Below, piece after piece: positions 1 to 4,878 of a stretch of 7,356 nt of DNA. The stretch comes from an uncultured Pelolinea sp. Its GTDB lineage: Bacteria; Chloroflexota; Anaerolineae; Anaerolineales; Anaerolineaceae. Positions within the stretch are counted from its first letter, which is position 1. Each line of letters begins with the position of its first letter. Position numbers and translations under genes: made by a program. The DNA is taken from positions 1-7,356 of the forward strand of contig CALGUJ010000172.1 in the NCBI GenBank assembly GCA_937902055.1, written 5' to 3'. The notes beneath the pieces were generated by a model. That model was not told the DNA's origin. It saw nothing but the letters and a program-made list of their open reading frames with translations, and did not search any database.

Positions 1-45
1 TTATCTATCAACAACCTTTAAAAAAGATAATTGCCCTCGCCGTCG

Positions 46-153
46 TCATGGATTGCAGCCGCCTAGGCATGCGCGCTGGATGAAACAAACCACCAGGCAA
101 GCCAGACCCACGAGGGCGAAGCCGCCTCCAAAGAGCTGGGTAAAGAGATCCAT
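46..153 (-). CDS. small Cys-containing single-pass membrane protein (35 aa, hypothetical)
   Basis: I do not recognise this protein. The frame runs from an ATG at 153 to a TGA at 46-48 and encodes 35 residues. Residues about 8-25 are an uninterrupted hydrophobic run rich in Gly, Ala, Leu, Val and Phe, long enough for one membrane helix. Gln26-Arg27 follow, then a short tail ending in a Cys-Leu-Gly-Gly-Cys-Asn-Pro motif. There are four cysteines (19, 23, 29, 33), two in the helix and two in the tail. The single Arg after the helix suggests the C-terminus lies in the cytoplasm. Support for translation is good: a perfect AGGAGG (158-163) lies 4 bases before the ATG, and a promoter lies at 179-207. 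The general plan, a single helix with a Cys tail, loosely recalls FeoB-associated Cys-rich proteins, but this one is shorter and no function can be assigned. It follows DegV on the same strand, probably as a separate transcript. Confidence 0.55.
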   Translation of the reverse strand: MDLFTQLFGGGFALVGLACLVVCFIQRACLGGCNP

Positions 154-178
154 CCTTCCTCCTGTAATCGATGAATCC

Positions 179-207
179 ATTATGAAGGATTTGGATTATT
201 TTTTCAA
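179..207 (-). promoter_or_regulatory. sigma70-like promoter for the small membrane protein gene
   Basis: On the minus strand the -35 hexamer TTGAAA (202-207) matches the consensus TTGACA at 5 of 6 positions. The -10 hexamer CATAAT (179-184) matches TATAAT at 5 of 6. The spacer is exactly 17 bases. Transcription would start near 172, leaving a leader of about 20 bases that contains just the AGGAGG ribosome-binding site at 158-163 before the ATG at 153. The fit of promoter, leader and start is the main reason to believe the 35-codon gene. Confidence 0.55.
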
Positions 208-220
208 CAAGGCTGCGATC

Positions 221-241
221 AAAAACCACCCTTGCAGGGGT
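221..241 (-). terminator. weak hairpin terminator after the DegV gene
   Basis: Read on the minus strand, ACCC (238-241) pairs with GGGT (228-231) around a 6-base loop. GG and then five T residues (complement of A221-A225) follow. The stem is only 4 bp, so termination may be partial. The position, 6 bases past the DegV stop and before the next promoter, fits a terminator. Confidence 0.35.
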
Positions 242-246
242 TTATT

Positions 247-1104
247 CTATTTCCCAAACACCGCGCACACCCCCACCAGCCCCGCGCCGGTATGCACCGA
301 CAGCCCCGGGTTGATCTCCACCAGCGGCATCTCGGCCGGGCAATCCAGCTCGGCTTTCAACAGGGCTTCGAACTGGCGCGCGGCAGGCGCGTCGTTGACG
401 TGCAGCACGGCCATCTTTTCGATCGCGCGCCCGCCCACGTCCGCCCGCAACAGCTCGAGCATGCGCTGCCAGGATTTGCTGCGCGTGCGCACTTTTTCCA
501 GCATGTCCAGCTTGCCGTCGCGCACCGACAGGATCGGCTTGATGGCCAGCATGCCCGCCAGCCCGGCCGCCACGTGACTCACCCGCCCGCTCATCGAGAG
601 GTATTTCAGGGTGGAAAGCGCGCCATACAACACGGTGCGGCCGCGCACATCTTCCGCGGCGCTGATCACCTCCTCAACCGCCGCGCCGTTCCTGGCAGCT
701 TCGGCGGCTGCCAGCACCATGTAGCCCTGCGCCATGGAGAGCGTGCCGGAATCGACCACGCGGATATCGAGAGGTTTCAATTCCTCCGCCGCGATCTGCG
801 CTGACTGGATCGTGCCGCTCATGGCGCTGCTGATGGCAAAATAAACCAAAGTATCCGGTTTTTGTTCTTCGAATACCCGTTTGAAATACTCAACAAACAC
901 CGCCGGGTTGGGCGCCGCGGTGGTGGGGAGCTTGCCGGCCGCGTCGACCTTCTTGAAAAGGGCGTCGTTGCTGATGGTGTGGTCATTGCCCGAAAAATTC
1001 TCGTCCAGGTGAATGGAAATCGGCACCTGCAGCAGGCTATATTGGGCGGCAATTTCGCGCGGCAGGCTCGAATCGGTGTCGGTAATTACGGAGATTTTTG
1101 TCAT
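247..1104 (-). CDS. DegV family fatty-acid-binding protein
   Basis: DegV (FakB-like) proteins are cytoplasmic two-domain proteins. They bind a fatty acid and, in Firmicutes, present it to the kinase FakA for phosphorylation and entry into phospholipid synthesis. The 285-residue length is typical of the family. The motifs occur in the expected order: a TDTDSS start (residues 8-13), a PTTAAPNP segment (60-67) where most members have a T-S-Q-P-S-P-like sequence, ISSAMSGT (91-98) with the serines that usually hold the carboxylate, VVDSGTLS (117-123), a YLSMSGRVS helix cap, IKPIL followed by DGKL, and a C-terminal VHTGAG loop. The start ATG has AAGGA 6 bases upstream (around 1111-1115). No FakA-like kinase gene lies nearby, so the partner is unknown. 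The gene is divergent from the DUF89 gene, with 220 bases between them, and a weak terminator follows the stop. The family assignment is firm; the bound lipid is not known. Confidence 0.93.
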   Translation of the reverse strand: MTKISVITDTDSSLPREIAAQYSLLQVPISIHLDENFSGNDHTISNDALFKKVDAAGKLPTTAAPNPAVFVEYFKRVFEEQKPDTLVYFAISSAMSGTIQSAQIAAEELKPLDIRVVDSGTLSMAQGYMVLAAAEAARNGAAVEEVISAAEDVRGRTVLYGALSTLKYLSMSGRVSHVAAGLAGMLAIKPILSVRDGKLDMLEKVRTRSKSWQRMLELLRADVGGRAIEKMAVLHVNDAPAARQFEALLKAELDCPAEMPLVEINPGLSVHTGAGLVGVCAVFGK

Positions 1105-1114
1105 GAATTATCCT

Positions 1115-1143
1115 TTGCCCTAGTTTATCATCCATTCTAGAAT
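1115..1143 (+). promoter_or_regulatory. possible promoter for the DUF89 gene
   Basis: On the plus strand TTGCCC (1115-1120, 4 of 6 match to a -35) is followed after exactly 17 bases by TAGAAT (1138-1143, 5 of 6 match to a -10). It would start transcription near 1150 and give a leader of about 175 bases. The -10 overlaps the palindrome at 1134-1148. The -35 match is modest, so this is a tentative call. I could not find a comparably good promoter for the divergent DegV gene. Confidence 0.3.
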
Positions 1144-1148
1144 ATTCT
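1134..1148. repeat. small palindrome in the divergent intergenic region
   Basis: The segment reads ATTCTAGAATATTCT. It contains two overlapping perfect 10-base palindromes, ATTCTAGAAT (1134-1143) and AGAATATTCT (1139-1148), so the half-site ATTCT or AGAAT occurs three times in a row. It lies between the divergent DegV and DUF89 genes and overlaps a possible -10 element, a position where a regulator could affect transcription. AT-rich palindromes of this size also arise by chance. Confidence 0.25.
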
Positions 1149-1193
1149 GTATATTGCTTTTTACGGTCTTGCATCTCGAAACAGAGCGCTTTT

Positions 1194-1210
1194 GCGGGAA
1201 ATCAGCCCGC
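1194..1210 (+). other. leader hairpin upstream of the DUF89 gene
   Basis: GCGGG (1194-1198) and CCCGC (1206-1210) form a 5-bp GC-only stem with a 7-base loop inside the presumed 5' leader of the DUF89 gene. No T-run follows it, so it is not a terminator. The rest of the leader (1211-1315) shows no riboswitch or other structure that I can recognise. Confidence 0.25.
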
Positions 1211-1324
1211 GGAGGTCGTTGTGGTAGACTTGGGGGTGATGTTTGTTTGCGCGCCTCTGATGCATCCGAATCATCGTTAAATAGCACCATCTTAATCACT
1301 CATCACTCGTTACCCGGAGGAAAG

Positions 1325-2188
1325 ATGCAATTCTCACTTGATTGTTACCCCTGCGCCGTCCGCCAGGCTCTGCTGGCCATCCGCCAGGCGGGCATGGATG
1401 AGGCCGCCCAGGGCGCTGCCATGCGGCGTATCCTGCAAGGCTTGATCGATATTGAGGTTGGCGCTTCCGCGCCTGAAATTACCATGCAGATGCACGCGCT
1501 GCTGCGCGAGATCACCGGGGTTGAGGACCTCTATCGCGAACAGAAAACCCTCAGCACGAAAGAAGCGTTGTCTTTATACCCCGCGCTCAAAGAAAAAATC
1601 CAGCGCTCGAGCGATCCTTTCGAGACCGCGCTGCGCCTGAGCATCGCGGGCAACATCATCGATTTCGGCCCGCAGGACAGTTTCGACCTGGCAGCCACCA
1701 TTCAGCGCGTGCTGGATCAGCCTTTCGCCTTGAATGACCTGGAAAGCCTGAGAGCTTCGCTCGCGGCTTGCGGGCAGGTTATGTTCCTGGCGGATAACGC
1801 CGGTGAAACGGTGTTCGACCGCCTGCTCATCGAAACCATCGGCAAACCGACTGTTTACGTCGTGAAAGAAGCCCCCATCCTAAACGACGCCACGCGCGAA
1901 GACGCGCTGGCGGCGGGATTGGATGGGGTGGCCGAGGTGATCTCCTGCGGGGCCAGGTCGCCGGGTATCTTGCTGGAAAAATGCTCAAGCGATTTTCTCG
2001 ATCGTTTTTGGAAAGCCGGCCTGATCATCGCCAAGGGCATGGGCAATTATGAGGCGCTCAACACGGTGCAAGCGCCGATTTATTTCCTGCTGCAGGTCAA
2101 ATGCGAACTGGTCGGGCGCGACCTGGCCGTCCCGCGCGGGAGCATTGTGGTCACCAAGCGGGATAGCCAAGTGTCGCCGGTTGCGTAA
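1325..2188 (+). CDS. DUF89 / ARMT1-like metal-dependent phosphatase family protein
   Basis: DUF89 proteins are metal-dependent enzymes. Characterised members act as damage-control phosphatases on sugar phosphates and related phosphometabolites. This 287-residue protein resembles the short prokaryotic branch (AF1104-like) that has an N-terminal Cys-x-x-Cys: here Cys7-Tyr-Pro-Cys10. Further family motifs are IAGNIIDFG (107-115), the metal-site LADNAGE (155-161, with Asp157, Asn158 and Glu161), VVKEAPILND (179-188, with Lys181, Asn187 and Asp188) and IAKGMGNYEAL (235-245). I chose the ATG at 1325 because a perfect GGAGG (1316-1320) lies 4 bases upstream and because the conserved Cys motif begins at residue 7. 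The frame stays open upstream to 1154, but that extension has no family similarity and would bury the ribosome-binding site. The gene stands alone on the plus strand, divergent from DegV and closed by the terminator at 2242. The true substrate is unknown. Confidence 0.88.
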   Translation: MQFSLDCYPCAVRQALLAIRQAGMDEAAQGAAMRRILQGLIDIEVGASAPEITMQMHALLREITGVEDLYREQKTLSTKEALSLYPALKEKIQRSSDPFETALRLSIAGNIIDFGPQDSFDLAATIQRVLDQPFALNDLESLRASLAACGQVMFLADNAGETVFDRLLIETIGKPTVYVVKEAPILNDATREDALAAGLDGVAEVISCGARSPGILLEKCSSDFLDRFWKAGLIIAKGMGNYEALNTVQAPIYFLLQVKCELVGRDLAVPRGSIVVTKRDSQVSPVA

Positions 2189-2241
2189 AATCCTCGCATC
2201 ACTCTACTGCTTACCTGCTTTACTGAACCAGCATTTTATAA

Positions 2242-2277
2242 AACAGTCTGTTGAAAATCCAACAGACTGTTCTTTTT
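2242..2277 (+). terminator. strong intrinsic terminator, probably bidirectional
   Basis: AACAGTCTGTTG (2242-2253) and CAACAGACTGTT (2260-2271) are perfect 12-bp arms around a 6-base loop. C and then TTTTT (2273-2277) follow on the plus strand. It ends the DUF89 transcript, 53 bases after its stop. Read from the other strand, the same hairpin is followed by a short TTTT run (including the last two stem bases) and then ATAAAA, so it may also stop the leftward RLP operon, which ends at 2314. Confidence 0.9.
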
Positions 2278-2313
2278 CACGAGAGATTTTTGATGCTTTT
2301 TTTTCGAACTTCC

Positions 2314-3621
2314 CTAACCATTCTGCATTTCAATCGCCAGGCGCAGTTCTTCATGCGCGCGGGCATGCTCTTCCAGGCTCACGCCTTTGCGCACGGCTTC
2401 CCAACCCTGCCGCAAGCTGGCGGCGCCGCCGCGCGGGCCCTGCGGATGCCCGAAAACCGCCCGGCCGGGCACGATGCCGAAATCGACCGTTCCCAGCGTT
2501 TCGTAAAGCGGCTGCAGCGAACCCGCCCACTGGCTGCCCGCCGGCACCGGCAGCATCGCTTTCAGGCTGCCCATGGGCTGCAGGCACGCGCGCGCGTTGG
2601 CCAGCACATCTTCCCTGCTGGACTTCAGGCGGTGGTCGAAACCGGGGTAGATCAGCACGTCGAAACCCGCCATGCGCTGGATCTTGGTGAACACCTGGTC
2701 TTTCACGCCGAACCAGGGCAATTGGATGAATGGCGCCATGAAATCGAAATGCGAGACGATCGGCACCCGGGCGTGTTTGCGCAGCATGCGCACCGCGCTG
2801 AAGCCGGCAGCCATGCCGTTGACCATCACCGCGTTGGCGCCGTTCTTCACGGCGATATCGTGCAATTCAATCAGCCGGTCGACCTCGTCGGTGATGTTGC
2901 ACAAATAAACCCTCTTCTCGCCGGTCAGTTCCTCGGCGCGCTTGCGCAGCGCGCCCAACCTGCGGGAGCGCTCCTCCACGCTGGACCAGGCCACGTCGCC
3001 CAATTGTTCGTCGTCCTTGGCCACGTCCAACCCGCCCAACCAGGCTTCAAATCCCAATTGCGCGAAAGGCTCCGGCGGCAGGCCCACGTTGGGCTTGATC
3101 ACGCCGAACAACAGCGGCCGGTCGCGCACGCCCAACATCTCGCGCAAGCCCTCCACGCCGAACTGCGGTCCCTGGAAATCGGCCAGAAAGCTCTCCGGAA
3201 AGTCGATGTCCAGCAGCCGGATGGCGCAGATGTTGGGCGCGTGGAACACGCCCTCGCCGCACACCGCAGTCAGCAGGTTGGGAATTTTCGTTCCGAAATT
3301 ATGATACGGGTACCAAATTGTCGCGCTTACCCGGAATACGCGTGCGGCACGGCTGCCCATGGTCGATACCAGGTAAGGGCTGCTCGGCGGCGCCTGATCA
3401 TCCAGCACTTCCAGCGCCACAACTTTGGCGCCGAATTCCGGCCGGTAATCTTCATTCACGCCCACGCGGCTCCATTGCGCCGTGGACATCTCCTGGCACA
3501 GGTGCGCGGCCGCCTCGCGCGGCTCGATCAGCGTTTCCAGGTAGTAGTTGAGAACGATATACTTTTGCCGGTCCAAATTGGCCGGAACTGCGTAAAAAGC
3601 GTCAACGTCGGATTTTTTCAT
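2314..3621 (-). CDS. RuBisCO-like protein (RuBisCO large-chain superfamily, form IV type)
   Basis: This is a 435-residue member of the RuBisCO large-chain superfamily with the N-terminal alpha/beta domain and the TIM-barrel domain. Conserved positions are Glu44 and Trp50 in the EMSTAQW segment (Glu60 and Trp66 of plant RuBisCO), Asn115 (Asn123), Lys176 in GVIKPNVGL (Lys175), and the metal and carbamylation motif GGLDVAKDDE with Lys202, Asp204 and Glu205 (Lys201, Asp203, Glu204). His291 corresponds to His294. Other catalytic positions are lost: Lys177 is Asn178, Arg295 is Phe292, and the loop-6 Gly-Lys-Leu-Glu motif with Lys334 is absent (YPGFDHRL here). The phosphate-binding SGG is AGS (361-363), and a run of glycines is GRA before FGHP. 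It should therefore enolise or decarboxylate a related substrate and not fix CO2 onto ribulose bisphosphate. Known relatives include the decarboxylase RLPs of D-apiose catabolism (OiaX) and the methionine-salvage enolases; I cannot place it in either. AGGTG lies about 8 bases before the ATG. It is the last gene of the operon. Confidence 0.93.
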   Translation of the reverse strand: MKKSDVDAFYAVPANLDRQKYIVLNYYLETLIEPREAAAHLCQEMSTAQWSRVGVNEDYRPEFGAKVVALEVLDDQAPPSSPYLVSTMGSRAARVFRVSATIWYPYHNFGTKIPNLLTAVCGEGVFHAPNICAIRLLDIDFPESFLADFQGPQFGVEGLREMLGVRDRPLLFGVIKPNVGLPPEPFAQLGFEAWLGGLDVAKDDEQLGDVAWSSVEERSRRLGALRKRAEELTGEKRVYLCNITDEVDRLIELHDIAVKNGANAVMVNGMAAGFSAVRMLRKHARVPIVSHFDFMAPFIQLPWFGVKDQVFTKIQRMAGFDVLIYPGFDHRLKSSREDVLANARACLQPMGSLKAMLPVPAGSQWAGSLQPLYETLGTVDFGIVPGRAVFGHPQGPRGGAASLRQGWEAVRKGVSLEEHARAHEELRLAIEMQNG

Positions 3622-3683
3622 AATGTATCACCTATCGTTATCCCGCATGCCGGAGCGAATCGATATCGGCAAGAACAACCGGG

Positions 3684-4145
3684 TTATCGCTTCGCATCCA
3701 GCGCTTTGATCATGTCCACCTTGGGCTGCGATTTGCTGCCCGGCACGAATTCGCTGTCCAGCCAGGCATCCAGCACTTTTTTGGCCGCGTTCGGGCCGAT
3801 CACCAATGAGCCGAATGCCGCCACCTGCGCGTCGTTGCTGGCGCGCGCCCGCTCGGCGGAATAAGCATCGTGGATCACGGCCGCGCGCACGCCGGGGATC
3901 TTGTTGGCCGTGATGGCCATGCCGATGCCGGTACCGCAGACCAGGATGCCGCGGGTGAATTCACCGCCGGCAATGCGCTCCGCCAGTTTGACGGCAATTT
4001 CGGGGTAATTCACCGGCGTCTCCTCGTTCACGCCGATATCGGTGACCGGATAACCCTGTTCCGCCAGGTAGTCCCGCAAAATGTTCTTCAATGGCAGCCC
4101 TAAATGATCTGCCCCGATAATGATGGCTTCTTTCTTTACGATCAT
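3684..4145 (-). CDS. RpiB/LacAB-family sugar-phosphate isomerase
   Basis: The 153-residue protein matches the RpiB/LacAB aldose-ketose isomerase family (E. coli RpiB has 149). Visible motifs are GADHLGLPLK (11-20, with Asp13 and His14), NYPEIA (46-51), the catalytic GILVCGTGIGMAITANK region with Cys70 as the presumed base and Thr72, and NDAQVAAFG (104-112). Lys138 and Lys142 stand where E. coli RpiB has phosphate-binding arginines. The conserved histidine just before the Asn-Asp pair, which opens the furanose ring of ribose 5-phosphate, is Ser103 here. This suggests another substrate, perhaps an open-chain one such as a tetrose phosphate. The start at 4145 has GGAG (4151-4154) 5 bases upstream; an in-frame ATG at 4196 would add 17 unconserved residues and cut into the hairpin. 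The gene lies 81 bases after the aldolase and 62 before the RLP, evidently in the same operon. Confidence 0.92.
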   Translation of the reverse strand: MIVKKEAIIIGADHLGLPLKNILRDYLAEQGYPVTDIGVNEETPVNYPEIAVKLAERIAGGEFTRGILVCGTGIGMAITANKIPGVRAAVIHDAYSAERARASNDAQVAAFGSLVIGPNAAKKVLDAWLDSEFVPGSKSQPKVDMIKALDAKR

Positions 4146-4175
4146 GTTCACTCCAACGGAAAATAATATTACGGT

Positions 4176-4217
4176 GGGAGATAAACCGGAGGTCATCTAA
4201 GCGCTGGTTTATCTCCC
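4176..4217 (-). other. intercistronic hairpin between aldolase and RpiB genes
   Basis: GGGAGATAAACC (4176-4187) and GGTTTATCTCCC (4206-4217) form a perfect 12-bp stem with an 18-base loop. On the minus-strand RNA it starts 9 bases after the aldolase stop and ends 30 bases before the RpiB start. The sequence after the stem (ACCGTAATATTATTTTC) is AT-rich but lacks a continuous T-run, so a strong terminator is unlikely. Partial termination, mRNA stabilisation or processing that sets the ratio of upstream to downstream enzymes would all fit. Confidence 0.6.
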
Positions 4218-4226
4218 GGATATTGG

Positions 4227-4874
4227 CTATTTCCTGGCCGGGGCGTATGCTCCGTGCAGTTGGTCGATCTCTTCTTGCGATAAAACCCGGATCTTTTTGC
4301 CCATCGCCAACGCGTTAAAGTAAATATTCGCACCGGTTTCGAGGTTGTACGCGTTCTGGAAAGTATCCTTCAGGCTGGACCCAAGCGATATGGCGCCGTG
4401 ATTTTCCAGCAGGGCGGACTTTTTCTCCGGGTGGCTGCCGAAATATCCCGCCACCGCATTGGCGAAATCCAGCGAGCCGGGCAGAACGTAGGGCGTGGTC
4501 TGGATGGGCGCGCCCAGGTTGATCATTTCGATGCTCAGCGGCGGGATTTCCGCGCCGATCAACGAAAGCGTGATGGCGTAAACGGAATGGGTGTGGATCA
4601 CAGCCTGCGCATCCGAGCGCGCTTTGTAGGTGTTGATGTGCAGCATCTTCTCCACGGACGGCTTCAGCTTGCCCTCCACCGCGTTGCCCTGCATATCCAG
4701 GATGACGATCTGCGAATAATCCAGTTCGTCATATGGAATGGACGACGGCGTGATCGCCACGTTTCCGTCCGCCGTGCGCATGGATACATTGCCCGAAGAA
4801 ATGCGGATCAAACCGGTCTGCACCAGTTTTTGCGTCACCGCATAGATTTCTTTTTGATATTGCGTGTATTTCAT
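4227..4874 (-). CDS. class II aldolase family protein (FucA/AraD type)
   Basis: This 215-residue protein matches E. coli L-fuculose-1-phosphate aldolase (FucA) in length and motif order. It has a SSGNVS phosphate-binding segment (26-31), ITPSSIPYDEL (41-51), Glu75 in KPSVEK at the position of the catalytic Glu73, zinc ligands His94 and His96 in VIHTHSVYA, and His159 in LLENHG as the third ligand. All metal and catalytic residues are present. Known relatives cleave ketose-1-phosphates to DHAP and an aldehyde, epimerise pentulose phosphates (AraD), or decarboxylate 3-oxo-tetronate 4-phosphates (OtnC type). The sequence alone does not choose among these. It begins 4 bases after the aminotransferase, and the ribosome-binding region GGATAGGA overlaps the TAG stop of that gene, so translation is probably coupled. 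In this setting it is likely the carbon-carbon cleavage step of the pathway. Confidence 0.9.
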   Translation of the reverse strand: MKYTQYQKEIYAVTQKLVQTGLIRISSGNVSMRTADGNVAITPSSIPYDELDYSQIVILDMQGNAVEGKLKPSVEKMLHINTYKARSDAQAVIHTHSVYAITLSLIGAEIPPLSIEMINLGAPIQTTPYVLPGSLDFANAVAGYFGSHPEKKSALLENHGAISLGSSLKDTFQNAYNLETGANIYFNALAMGKKIRVLSQEEIDQLHGAYAPARK

Positions 4875-4878
4875 TTTC

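Noticed and set aside
1..30. Inverted repeat TTATCT / AGATAA at the left edge
   Set aside because: Six-base AT-rich arms with an 18-base loop at the very edge are too weak to call.
8..229. A 73-codon frame on the minus strand at the left edge
   Set aside because: It has no good ribosome-binding site, no recognisable domain, and an Arg/Pro-rich composition; it overlaps the well-supported 35-codon gene and its promoter in another frame.
232..804. Open frame on the plus strand across the DegV gene
   Set aside because: The protein is an unstructured His/Arg/Ala-rich translation of the DegV antisense strand; DegV in the other frame has all of its family motifs.
1154..1324. Upstream in-frame extension of the DUF89 gene
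   Set aside because: The extra 57 residues have no family similarity, and a perfect GGAGG sits right before the ATG at 1325.
2314..3621. True CO2-fixing RuBisCO
   Set aside because: Loop-6 lysine, the second lysine of KPK, and several phosphate-binding residues are missing, and there is no small subunit or phosphoribulokinase gene.
2251..3864. A 537-codon open frame on the plus strand, antisense to the RLP gene
   Set aside because: It is a shadow of a GC-rich gene in the opposite strand. The translation is rich in His, Arg, Ala and Gln with no recognisable domain, it spans the terminator arm and the RLP/RpiB gap, and it has no good ribosome-binding site.
4146..4196. Longer N-terminus of the RpiB protein starting at 4196
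   Set aside because: RpiB proteins start directly with the first beta strand, as from 4145, and GGAG is well placed before that ATG. The longer form would start inside the hairpin.
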